Shown here: positions 47,301 to 60,800 of the stretch, piece by piece | How the letters are laid out: every line of letters begins with the position of its first letter | Numbering within the stretch: position 1 is the stretch's first letter | DNA from: Acanthosepion lycidas | Taxonomy: Eukaryota; Mollusca; Cephalopoda; Sepiida; Sepiidae | Assembly (NCBI GenBank): GCA_963932145.1 | Contig: OZ010571.1 | Coordinates: 160,387,796 to 160,451,795, forward strand | DNA length: 64,000 bases | Direction: 5' to 3' | The notes under the pieces: generated by a model | Databases searched by the model: none | Seen by the model: only the letters and a program-made list of their open reading frames with translations | What the model was told of the DNA's origin: nothing | Made by a program: the position numbers and the translations under genes

Positions 47301-50300
47301 TGCAGACCGCTCATCGCCCGCTGCTTTCAATCTATGGTTTGAAGAAGGGTATACCTACTCAGACGGCAAACCGTCTGCAGTGATGAGGAACCATTTTGTT
47401 GAATTACAATTTCAAAATGGAATTTTTATCATCTAAAAAATTAAGCCATGCTGATGGTTTATCTAGACTGATCCCAACGTCTTCGGAACCGCTAGAAGAT
47501 ACGGTGATAGCGGCGTTACAAGCGGAAAATGAATTGGTTGAAGTAATGTATAACACAGTAAAAGAATTACCGGTGACAGATGAAATAAAATTAAAAGCAG
47601 AAAACGACATTTTTATTAGAAAAATGAAAGAAGTTGTAACTTCAGAAAAGTATAAAACTTCTTCACCAGCATATTCAATATGTGATGAAGTGCTGTTATA
47701 TGCTGGAAGAGTCGTGATACCGGTTGTACTACAAAAGCGAATTTTGAAGGAATTTCATCAGGGGCATCCTGGTATTGGACGTATGAAAGCCTTGATGAGG
47801 AGTTACATTTATTGGCCAAATATAGACAAAGACATTGAACAGGTAGTTAAAACTTGTAGAGGGTGTCAAATGGCAGCAAAAGCACCGCCAGTAAAATACA
47901 CACCATGGCCAAAAACACATGTTGCATGGACCAGACTCCACATAGATTATGCTGGACCCATGAATGGTAATTTCTACTTGATAGTTGTGGATAGCTATTC
48001 CAAGTGGCCTGAAATTTTTAAGTGCAAAAGACCAACTGCTTCTGTAACAAAAGATTTTCTTACAGAACTGTTTGCACGTTTTGGAGTACCAGAAAAAATT
48101 GTCACCGACAATGGAACTCAATTCACAGGAAGTGAATTTAAGATGTTTTGTAAGACTTTGGGAATTGACCACATCACGACTTCACCGTACCATGCTAGGT
48201 CAAATGGACAGGCTGAAGGGTTTGTTGATACGTTCAAGCGAGCCCTTAAAAAAACAAATGGTACTAATACAGATGATGGTAATATACAGCAGTTTTTAAG
48301 TATATACAGAATAACACCAAATCCAAATGCAATATTAGGGATGCCTCCAGCTGAACTGATGTTTGCTAAAAAAATTAGATCTGTATTCAATAGGCTGCTG
48401 CCGGAAAGAAAAAAGTTACCAGAACAAAACGCATCAGGAAAATATGAAATATCTCAGGCCGGGAGATAGTTTTTTTTTAAAATTACAAAAATGGGAAGGA
48501 ATTTTGTCAAGATGGAGTGGTAACTCAAAGAATTGGTAAAAACACCGAAAAACTGTTAAAAAAATCAGCTTTTGGGCCATAACTCCCTGGTTTTTCATTT
48601 GATGCTTTCCAAATTTGCCATGTAAATTACATATGACACACAAATTGTCTTGTGTGAATGCTTGGTTTAGATTATTTCAGTTAAGTGGATGAATCTGTGA
48701 CAAACTAGGTCCAAAATTGGGTTTTGCCATTTAGTCATTAGTTTTATATATTTCCAACCTAAATTGTGATTTGAACAACCTTTGATGCAAAGATTGTTTG
48801 ATAAGGATTATTGAAGTGTTAAAAGGGAAAAATTCCTGAAGACCCTCTTATTAAGCCCAGCTTTACAGTAAATGTGTGAAGGAGGAGTGTGTGTGTGTGG
48901 TGGGGGTTCACATGTTTGCACTTGCAGTTGAATCAAGCCCTGATGCTTCATCTCTATTTTTGTTCCATTATTAGATTTGTGAACAATGCCGTACTATGAA
49001 AGTTATTATGGCCATATGAAATCTACTGAATATCTAAAACATTGAAACAATTTAACCCTGTGCAATGACCAGACAAGAAGGTTTTATTGATGGAATTCCT
49101 TTTTTAAGAACAATCAAATACTTGTGGAGGACATACCATAAAAAAGATGTGGTGGGGAGTAGCTTTGTATACCAATGGATGATGCATGCAAGCAGGGATG
49201 CAGGCAGACATTTCTAGACAGGGGTGCGGGCATACAATTGCAGACATGTACACCCAAGCAATGTTGGATACCTTGGCTAGTATATTGATAAAACACTATG
49301 TAGGCTAATAATGTGCGTTAGTGTCATTGTGGAACTGTATATCCACACACACACACACATCCTCACATATGTTAAATTAAGTGTATACATAATAAACGAA
49401 TGTGATATATAAAATGTTAAATGTTCACTGATTGGGTTGATCCAGCCAATCAGAACAAAAGTGTGTAATAATCTTTTTACCGCCAAATTACAAGGTTGTT
49501 CGAACTCCTATATAAACATTTTCCCATGAGAAATCAGTCAGTTGCGGCCTCACACTTAAGGGACAGACATGAATCTACACAAGACAAACCTATGCCCAAC
49601 TCACTCATTCTTACTATTAGGTTGGTGCAAAAATAAATGTTAATGTGAGAAAACGACATTATTTTTGCACCAACCTAATAAGACTGTCAGGCACAATTCG
49701 CACAAACAAACTTTGTCTAATCTATTAATATGAAAACATTTTGACATGTAATTTATCACGGCTAATGGGAGGCAACTCGTGCATAACTAACCATTTCGCA
49801 TGTGATTCAACCTAAATGTAAATATTTGTTGAATATATTTTACCTTTGATTCATGTCACAAATTGAATGCGTTGTTCCACTTATTTCTTCTCCTTTCTTG
49901 TCTAACGTCAAGAGTTTTTGATCTTCCTAAATTAAATAATAGGGGAAGAGGTTTTATTTGGAAAGTACATCTGGAGGTGACCTTGTGCCAGCTTTATCTC
50001 CAGAGAGAGAAATAAACCAAATATGTTCTGCACCCCTACATCATAATGGTTCATCCCTTATTTCAGTTTATTTTAACTATCCTCTCTGAAATTTTCTAAT
50101 ATGCTTCATTTTTCTTTTTTTTTATTAGACAATGATTGAACTACAAATACAAGAAGCTTTTTTGCGTTTCATGGCCTGTTTGATGAAAGGTTACAAAACT
50201 TATTTGAAACCAATCATGCGAGAACCTACTGCCAACACTACTAAGGCAGCATCATTATTTGATATGCAAGGTAAATAATCTATACTTTAAGAAATATTTT

Positions 50301-53300
50301 TCTAAGACTTATATTTTAAGCATATTTTTTCTTTTATGTATCTAGCAGTTATTTTTTCTTTTAAGAGCATTTTTAATTTTGCATCAAATAATACTACAAA
50401 ATATCAGTTTTAATTCTTCACAGCTATGAAGCCAATTAATAATGGGATTGAGTTTAAGAATCATTAAACAACCAAATCAAGCATTATGGCTTTGATTCCA
50501 TTATTTCAGAGAGGTGAGATTAACTAGATGAATGTCTTATAAAACACTAAGATTGTACAGAAAGTAATTAGCATTTGATTATACTAAAATATTTTTTTAT
50601 TCTACTCGGAATTCATAAAATTCAATTTTTTTGTCTCTTGTAGGCTTTTTGAAGAGTCGTGACAAGGCATATGTGAAATTTTTTATGCTATTGTTAAAAA
50701 CACAGACTTACATTCGATTTATTGAAGAACGGTCTTTTGTATCGGACAAAGATGCAAGTTTAGCATTTTTTGATGAGTGTACTGAAAAGGTGAGTTGTGT
50801 TAAAAAAATATTCATTTGAATTAAGATATATCACCACATGAATAAAATGTTAGATTGTGAATAATGTTCAATATAATAATTAAAAGAAATACCAGATATT
50901 TTATATATGTTCACATATGTAAAATGTCATAACTATTTTTATGTTGACAGGTTGATGATACAAAAGATGAACCTAAACTTATTGATTTTGATGAAACCCA
51001 CAAGAGGTAATTGAAAACTATTTCAATACATAATCAGTTAAAGTATACACAAATTTATTAACTTGTTATATGTACAATTGGCCTTTTGTATTCAGATTCA
51101 AACTACCATGGGTCAGAAATATTAAGTGGTGGCGGTTCCAGAAAAACTCTGAAAAATTAAAGTGAATTTTACTAAGCACCAATCCCTATATAAAGTCACA
51201 TAAAGTGATGTGTAAACATAGCTTCCCTCCATTTCAGAGATCCTTGATTTCTGTATCTGTCTATATTTCTGCGATGAGGTATTATATAAACTATTTACAT
51301 TATTCGGACTATTGTCTTCATCTTTGCCATATTTATCACAACGTTTTAGCAACGTTTTGTCCTTGAGATGCCTTTATCCACTGTGCCATGTGTCCTTGAG
51401 ACACATTGCACAGTGGATAAAGGTGTTACTTAGATCCAGTGACAGGACCCAAAGAGTGTGAGTTCAATACTTGGTTAAGGCGGTGGTGAACTTTGAGAGG
51501 GGAATGAACAGGAGATAGCTGATAACTGACATCCATTAGACATGGCATGTGGAACCAGAACAGTCTACCCCAGCAAGTGAAATAAAGGGTTCAGTTTGAC
51601 ATTCCAACCACCTGAAGAAGGTTGGAGTGTACAACAGCTGAAACGTTGTGATAAATATGGCGACAAAGATGGGGACAATAGTCCGAATAATGTAAATAGT
51701 GTCCTTGATCTCTCTTCAGCATTTTTTGTTTGAATACTGTTCACATTGTTTACTACTTTTGTTGTGTGCACCTTTCTGATTTTTTTGCTTTTCTCTGAAA
51801 TTCAGAATGGGAACTAAAAATTGTCCTTTATTAAATAAATACTGATATTTTATTATTAAAATCCAATAATTAGTTGATTTTTCTTTTAATTTAAAAAATT
51901 GAGATTCTTTTGGCCTAAATTTTTTTTTTTAACTGTAAAGTATTATTGATTCTTTTATTTGTTTTTTACAACATTTCACATCATTTTTTACAAATAATTT
52001 TGGTTCTATAGAATGTACACAAGTAATTTCATATCAGTTTCCTCCAACCTTAATAATAACAGATTCTGATGAAATTTACTTTTATATAAATTTTGGCTGT
52101 TCCACCACCCCATAAAGTTAGGTATCAATGTTCCACCACAACAACTATTTGCATAGCATATACATTGTATTAGGCATTATACATAGTATAGAGACTGTTT
52201 AAAAAGAGGGATGTGCATAAATTATATGCAAATACTATGCTATTTTGTATAAGTGAACTGAGCATCACTTAGAATCAATCTCCCATAACTATGAAGGGAT
52301 GATTGTTATTATTATTTTCTTATTTTCCTTAAAGATCACTGTCATATTTATTGCTATACTTTTTGTGTGCAAAGTTTGTATCTACAGTACACCTAGTTGC
52401 TTAAATATTTTATTGCCATCTTACAAATTATAGTAGTGATTTTAAAATAATGTTGCCGATTTTGTGCCATGTTTTAAGATAATGTTGAATAAAAAGGTGT
52501 TTTTGATTAAAAATATTTCTTATGTTTTCTTTGATGTTTTCAAAGGTCCTTTATTAAGACAGTATCATTATTAATCTGTAACTCACTTATGGGTGATTAG
52601 GTTGGATTGTTCTAAGTATTGTAAAAATTTTTTTAATTTTTAAATCACAATTATTTTTTTTCTTCAGTGAAAGAACTGTATTTATAATGCCTCCTGAACC
52701 AACTGGATTACCAGAAGGAGTTAAGTACAGGTGAGATTGTGTACATCTTGAATATAAGAAGTTTATCATTTAATTCTAATTGACAATGTTTGTAATGAAA
52801 AGCTAATGTTTCTATAAAATTCTTTCATCCGTCAAAAATAATGAATGATCACCAAATTTTTTAAAAAAAATATTTAAATTACTACCAGAGATACACAGCA
52901 TTGCCAAGGAATTTAAAATTATTTCAAAAGGATTCATTTATTGACCAACAAATAAAGAAAAACATTACTCATACTACTTAAATGGCTGATGTACAAACAA
53001 AACAAATGACATAATTCCTTAGTTTGATAGGACTTCTGTGTACCTATCATCAGCTCTTCTTTCATTGGGTGCTAATATGAAAAGTTGCTTTGGAGCTCCA
53101 TTGTAGAGCTGGTCATGGGAAAGATGGACAAGTCAGGTTGAGGTCAGTGATCTTGAGAAATTGTTCTTATGCATTGTTAGTGTTATGACAAATTTGAGTA
53201 TCACTATGAATTGAATGTTTATGATTTCAAAGGACAAGTTTGTTGGGATTAGGAAGATTCTGGTAATAAAGAAATCTTCCTTTTTACCTATCCCAGTTAG

Positions 53301-54810
53301 AATAGTTATCTTGATGGCATATGGAAGAAATTGCTTGACAGCTACTCAAGTAACAGATGAGGAACTCAGTTAAGTTCTAAATAGCTTATGAAGTGTTCAA
53401 AACTGTAACTTCTGTAACCGAACATGTTAGTTTTTCTTCAACTACATCGTTCTTATGAGTAAGAATTCCCAGCCTACAAGGACACTGGTAGTTTATGTAG
53501 TTTTGGATCATTTTTATATTTCAAACAGAAAAATAAATTTTAATCCTGAAAATTTAAGAAATTTTTATCTGAAGTTGTTCTCTTTAATGTTTTACAAATA
53601 AGAGCTCTTTAAATCCTTTCTTATGTCTGATTTTTTTTTTTTTTAAATTCAAAATTGGCTGCTAAGGATCTCCAATGACATTGAAATTTAGCACTATCAT
53701 CATCTTTTTCTTTTCAGGCAACCTCCACATACCAATTTACCTGCAATAATATAATTGTTTGGCCACAAACTAATTCTCACTGTAATGACCTCTAATAACC
53801 TTGGAGTTTGAATTTAACTTTATTCATCCTACCATTCATGAGATCAAAAACGTGTTTTCATAGACAACTCAATATATCACTTTATTTTGTTAGAAATTGT
53901 TTTATTTGGTAAGAAATTGCATTTTGAAATTAATTTCATATAGTCTGGATCATAATTATATATCTTATTCTTTGTTATTTGTTATTCTTTCAAAAATAAG
54001 TTCAAAGAGTCTTATTATTTGAGCATAATCAGGTCATATACACAGTATTTTTCAGTATTATTATAGATCTAAAGGTAATAAAATTGTTTTATCAAAGTGA
54101 TTTACATTTTCATCATCTGCTGATTTTAATTTTACACACACACACACACACATTACATTCCAGTTACCATCCAGTGTTAATTTCTGTATACACCATTTAT
54201 ATCTAAAAAATGCTTTATCTCTTATATTGAGACTCTTCCCTTGTAAATATTGTAAATTTTAAAAATATATATACACAGCGGCGAGAAACAAATATTCGTA
54301 CACATACAAATTTTTAATCTATTGTATTTCCAACTAGTGAAGATAATAATCCTAAGCATACTGCAAAATCTATGAAGAAATAGCTTGCTGAAAATAATGT
54401 AAATATCCTGAAATGGTCAAGTCAGTCCCCAGATTTAAACCCAATCTGTGGCGTTATTTGAAAATTCAAAATTGAGAAGAATGGAAAAAAAAAATACCAA
54501 TTAAAATTTACAACTGATTGAGAATGACAAGAAGAGGTTGGTTGCTGTAGAAGTGAATATTGGCTATTCTACAAAGTATTAAATGAAGATTATGTATTCG
54601 CTTTTGTATTGTACGAATACTTTTTTCACACATTAAAGTGGATAAATGGGATTTTTTTTTTCCTGCTTTCTATGCATATTTAGTTATTATGCATTTGTGT
54701 ACAGTTAAGTATATGAAAAGTATGTTTATTCATTAGTTGGGAATACAATAAATTAAAACATTTTCTGTGTATGAATATTTGTTTCCCTCCACTGTGTGTG
54801 TGTATGTATG

Positions 54811-54861
<51 letters not shown>

Positions 54862-57800
54862 AACTGTTATATTGGGACATGCAAACTATATTTGGTGAGG
54901 ATCCATCTTGGGTGTTTTGGTGAGTATAGAATTACTTAGTTGCTTTGTAGAGGAAGCAGATATTATTAATTGTAAAGTTATCAATAAGAAGAGGATAAAC
55001 AGGGCAAACTAATATGAAATAAGACAATGTAATGCAGAGCAATTAACAGCATTAACAAAGTAAATGTAAAAAAAAACAATGGTGATGAAGTGGGGGTCAA
55101 AAAATGCAGTACTCGCAGGCCAGCTGTTTTTTTCTTCTTCAGTGCCTCAAGGAAATGGATTGCATGACTCTCTTTCTCAGCCGTTACACTGGGCAGTTGT
55201 GAAACATGGTTTGATTTATATGTACAAAAAGCTGTGTGGGCTCTGAGGTAGATAAATAGACAAGGCCAATAGACAGTGAAAGGAAGGTGACATGCATGAC
55301 AGATTGCAGTGTTGGAATTCATGAGTATGAATTTGAAATAGATTGCCTGTATCGATTCTCACAATAGAGAAGTTACCAGTGTTGTTGTTACCAATCAGTT
55401 TACAAAGGTCCATTGGACTGATAAGATCATCATTTTTGGTGACTTTAATGCAAGATTTGGAAAGGACTATGAAAATTTGGAGCATTATAAGAAGTCATGG
55501 CATAGGAAATAGAAATTTTATAGATTATATAAACAAAGTAATGTGTGATATTTTGATGGATTTGTGTAATGTGTAGCACAGATTGCTGGCCTGACCACCA
55601 CTGAGTATGCACAAAAGTCAAGTTTGTTGTCAAACCCACATTTAGAGGCAATGGGATCAATCTTCCTAAGAGATTGAATATTGCCTGTCTGAAAGATGAG
55701 TTGGTTTTCGAGGAACAGGTGCATAAGATAGAAAAAAATTCAACAATGAGTAGATAGGTTTTAAATAGAATGTATAATGCATGTGTTGATGGTCCAGGGT
55801 TTATCAAGAAGACCCATCAGAATTAGTTTGATGAAAATAGCTAGGAGATTATGTGGAAAGAACTAGGCACTGACAATACTGGTTAAGTGTGGTTAATCTT
55901 GAATACATATGATTATCTAGCATATTCAAGGAGGTGAAAGCTAGTGTGCAATGACAACTGTTAGACAAGTGGTAGATGACAAAGGCTAATGAAATTCAGT
56001 TTGCTTCTAAATCTAACAATGCAAAGCTGTTACATAATCTGCAAGAAGCTTATGGACCATCTTCAGTGACACTACTGAGCATCAAGGATAATGACAATCT
56101 GCTGTACTAATCAAAAGAAATTCTGAACAGGTGGAAGGAACATTTGAATGAACTTTTTAAAAGATTATCACAAGTTGGTTACAAGTTCATCAGATCTATA
56201 CTGTGTAGACTAATAAAAATTTGTCTGGCAAAGTCTTATGAAAAGGTTGAAATAGGTGTTAGCAAGTTGAACAATGGAAAGTCCTCTCTCATGGTTTTGA
56301 AGTATGGGAGCCAGAACTTAATGCAACATCTGACTTGTCTGTTGCAAAAGGTTAAGAGTGTAGAATATGTTCCACAAGATTTGAAGGTACTTTAATACTG
56401 GTGATTTTTAAGGGAAAGAGTAGCAAATAGGATTATAGAAGCTACTACAGAATCTCTCTACTTTCTGTCATAGGGAAGGTATTATGCAAGATATTTGAGA
56501 GATTACTCACTCATCTTGCAGATGAGGTTCTGTCAGAGTTTGTGTGGTTTTAGAGATGAAAGTTATGATGAGTATAATCTTTTTAGCTAGACAAATACAG
56601 GACAAGTGCATTGAATAATAAATGGACCTGTATCAGTTATTTGTCAATTTGGCAAGGTTTTAGTATAGCTAATAGAGGCTTTGTAGAAAATCTTCAAAGG
56701 CTGGTTGTCCTAATGTGTTTATTATGCCTTTTTCATGATAAAAAGTTATGGGTATGTTAGAATTATCTTAGAGCATATTAATTTAACGAATGATGTAAAA
56801 ATAGGGAAACGCTGATCAATACTTTTTCATACCATTTCAATATAGTATTTCAAATGATGTTCAAGATGTGTTCACATGGTATTTATGTCAACTATTGTAA
56901 AACTGTGCAATTATTTGGGAGCCTTTGGTGCTAAAATGAAACTTAGTTACAAGTTCATCAGATCTATACTGTGTAAAACCCATTTAAAATATTGTTACTA
57001 TCATGACACTTAATAATGTTAAAGTTCTGGTGGCAATCAATTTTCATTGTGATTTTAATCTCCATATTGTTTAATTCTTTTTCTCTAGCTATAATGGTTT
57101 TCCTGAACTGAAACCAGAGCTGTTTTTAATGAAAAAAGCTTCCACTCTCTCTTTACCTGGTAAACAGTCTATTTGCCCCAATAGTCCAATGGCTAAACGT
57201 ACCAAACAAGAAGTGCGTATGGCACAAAAGGTTAGTTTTATTTTTGTTGAAAGTTTGAATTTCAGAGAAATAGTATTAGCAAATTGACTGATGATTTTTC
57301 TTGTGAGAAAAGAGCTTAATCTCGTTTGCCAGTGATTCCTGCTATATTTCAAGTTAAAATTATTGAACAATGTTTCAAATTCAATATTTGAAACAAATTG
57401 TTTAATAATTAGAAATCTGAATCAAATTGTGTAATAATTTTAATTTTTAAAGATTTAATTCATCTTAAAAATTACTTTTTTAAGATAAAAAAAAAACACA
57501 ATTCTTTATAATTTTATTGCTTTTAAAGTACTTTTTAAAAAGTTTCTATTTTTTAGAAAGTATCTGTTATGAAATTTCTATGAAAAGTTTTGAGTAAATT
57601 ATCAAAAATTCATTGTCACAAATTTTCTGGAAACATAGAATCTTTGTGTTTCATTTTCAAATTGTTTACAATTATTTTCATTATATCAACATAAACTGAA
57701 GTGCCAAAAATTAGATATCTGTTCACTGGATGGTTTCATCCTCCACTACTTGTAGAATTGGACTCAGCCATATGACATGTGTGATGTAATAGGTAAAAAG

Positions 57801-60800
57801 CAGTTTAGATGTGATGTCCATAGGATGGGAACAGGACTTAACACTATTTGACTGTTAATGTGATTAGGCCAGAAAGATTGGTCACTCTATTTCTGAGGTG
57901 TCAACTGCTCTAGATATTTCTTGGTGGGCAACAGTAGCAATGATTTATAAGAATATATGAATTTCAGACAGATATCATTGAATTATTTATTCACTTAAGC
58001 TCTCTTTTATGCATTATCATTTATTCAAATGTCTAGACCACTTCCTTACAAGTTAGAACTCCAATTAGGATCAAATTGAAGAATAAGCTTGGTTGGAATA
58101 AATGATGGAAGCTAGGGAGGAATATTTCATTTGAAATGGAAAATTTTTTATCTTTTCTGAAATTCTTGTTTATATTTTGTTATTAATATATAATTTTACT
58201 TCATTGAATTAGAACTCATTAGAACTCATTAATATAAATAGAGAAATTGAGTGAAAAGGTCACAAAATTAAGGTTTACTAATATTTGTAGAAGAAAATGT
58301 TGCACCAATAACTTATGTACACTTATCATAGTTAATCAATAAATTTTAAACAATTATTTGCAGATTGCTCAACAACAAGTTGGTACTCCTATGCTTTGGG
58401 CAAAATGTCTTCTTGGTCATTGTTATTGCCTTTGGTTCATCCATCTGCCTGCATTTGTAAAGCTTAGCCAATCAAAGGCTAGGGCTCTTCGGTTGGCTTA
58501 CGATGTTTTACGTAAAATGAATGTAATGAAAGATATCCGTCCTGATGAAGTATGTATAAACAAATTTGGTCATTCTTTTGAGAATAATAATGTCAAATGT
58601 GGCAACATATTTTTTCTACACATTTTAATTTTCTTTCAAATGAAAATTATTTCTATTGAGAATGTTTCAAATACAAGATCTTTAGATTTGAAATATGTTA
58701 GAATCATATATAAAGTAGCTTTTCTTCAAAATATAAATCTTTAGGAAATTTACTAATATTTTATTGACTCTTTTTAGGAATAATTTTGTTAAACACTATT
58801 GAATATTTGCTTGTACTCTATTTTAATTCATATCTTTTTTTTATTACTCTATTTCTTTTAAACAACAAAATATAAAAGACATTTAATAAATATAAGTAGA
58901 ATATCTAAAGAAACATTTGGTAATGAGTCCAAGACCTCTACAAATGTCGAACTTCCATTTTCAGTGGAATATATTTTGATAAATGTAAAAGCCATTCGCA
59001 TCAATTAACATTTGAAATTAAATTTACCATAATGTTTTTTTGTTTTTTGTTTTTTTAAATGAATTCCATAATGATCAAAAACTTTAAAATCTCAAAATAT
59101 TTATAAAGCATTTCTTTGATTCAGCAATAGTTTTCTATAATAAGTGTATTTATTATCAGACATTATGCTTTAGTTGATGTTTTATTTACAGATAGGTAAG
59201 AAAATGAGTTTGAAAGAAGCGATTTTAATTTGTATACTTACTAGAAACTAACATGAAAATCATTTAATACATTTTCTAAAAGTTCTAATGTCTTGTTTGT
59301 AATTACAGTTTCTCACTTGTTATGGAAATTGTTATGAAACATTACACTATAACATGGTTATAAAACAGACTTGTGAGATAATTTTTATTTAAAATCTGCA
59401 ATTTCATTACTTTTTTGAATATTATGTTAAGTAAAATTTCATTTGATAATTATGTATTTTAATTTGGTTTGATATCAGGTTTAAGTTATTTATTTCAACT
59501 AGTTATGTTTTTGTTGAATACTAAGATGAGATTCTTGCTCAAGTACAGTCCAATTGTGAAAATAAGACTGGATCCCTTGAACAGTTAGTTTTTCACTGAC
59601 TGGCCAGTGACTGTAATTAAATTCCCATTTTGCATCATTGTGAACAAAACTGGGAAAAGCCTGGTGTATGTTCAACAAAGAAACTGAAAATGAGATATCA
59701 AAGAGAAAAATCTTGAATATGTTTGTTTTTAGATCTTGTCTTGGGCAGGGGAGACAAGAACTCTTCTGGTCTTGATAAATAGGGTTCTTTATTCATGGAT
59801 CAGTTCACCTGTCACTGTCTGAAGGTATGTAAGTGATATTTGAGATATCTTTGCTGCTACTTCTGTCTTCTCTCATGACAGAATAACAGACAAAATCTTT
59901 CCTTTCACCATCAAGAACTTCATCTCCATCAGATTCTTCATCTCTTACTTTAACTGTGAATATACATTATCTAGAATGTGGCTTGACTATATGAGCCTAT
60001 GACTGGAATTCCCTACTTTCCAGCCAAGTGTCACTTGACCCTGAATGTTTTATTTATTTGTTTTCTTTCCTTTTCCCTACTTACGGGCTTGCTTTGAAAC
60101 TGTCATATTTCAATTTTACTGGTGATGTAGTTGGTTGTCATAAAACTACCAGCTGCTCTCAGGCTAGATAACTCATTTACCCTTTTTTAAATTTTACTTT
60201 ATGTGGTTTTCTTAACCAATCAAGTGGGAATCCATTGTGATGCATAGTGACTGAATTTTTTACAGGGTAGATCTGTATTCATTTAGATTGGAACTTAACA
60301 GATTTTCATTTTTATTTTCCTTTATGAATACAAAATAGTTATTATTCTGCTAAATCATAACCTTCTGCTACAATATAAAATATTTTCTTACAGGTATGTT
60401 ACAGAGTGGTACTGCAATTATGTGGTCAGTACAATGAACCAACATTAGCAGTGAAAGTATTGTTTGAAATGAAGCGAGCTGGTGTCCAGCCAAATGCTAT
60501 CACTTATGGATATTATAACAAGGTATAAGAAACTCCACAAGGAAAAAAAAAAAAATGAAATTTATATTTCTTAGATTTAGTATTTAAAAATATCTAATTG
60601 GTTGCAAGTTTTATTTTTGAATTTATTTTTTTTATGTTTTTAAACTAGTTGTTTCTAATTGGATAAATAAATAGAAAAAGAATGGATAAATAAAAAGTTT
60701 TCATTATTTTAAAATATTGTTTATCAGACAATTTTAAAACCAGATGAAATAACTCCAAAAATGTCCTTAATTGGTAAATATTAACCTCATTTTATTGTTT

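Larger units (their letters stand above)
44288..48540 (+). mobile_element. Gypsy retrotransposon C, 3' LTR not found
   Basis: In DENND4 sense orientation inside intron 13. The order is 5' LTR (44288-44530), primer site, gag, protease, RT, RNase H and integrase, as in Ty3/gypsy elements. Long open frames remain and only a few lesions are visible, so it is relatively young. The coding part runs to 48469; readable integrase C-terminus continues to about 48540 in broken frames. A right LTR similar to 44288-44530 was looked for through 50100 and not seen, so the 3' end appears deleted and no target duplication can be assigned. Confidence 0.88.

Noticed and set aside
48541..50100. 3' LTR of gypsy element C
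   Set aside because: No stretch resembling 44288-44530 could be found in this interval.
54818..54856. Regular short units that could suggest an array
   Set aside because: Plain (TA)n microsatellite. No CRISPR-like repeat-spacer structure exists anywhere in the window, and the genome is animal.
54680..54880. Minus-strand ORF with [10 protein letters not shown]
   Set aside because: Translation of the TA microsatellite.
58550..58744. Exon 19 continuing to the stop at 58744
   Set aside because: The conserved chain DEVCYRVV requires the donor after GATGAA at 58549 and the acceptor at 60393; the read-through is AT-rich intron.
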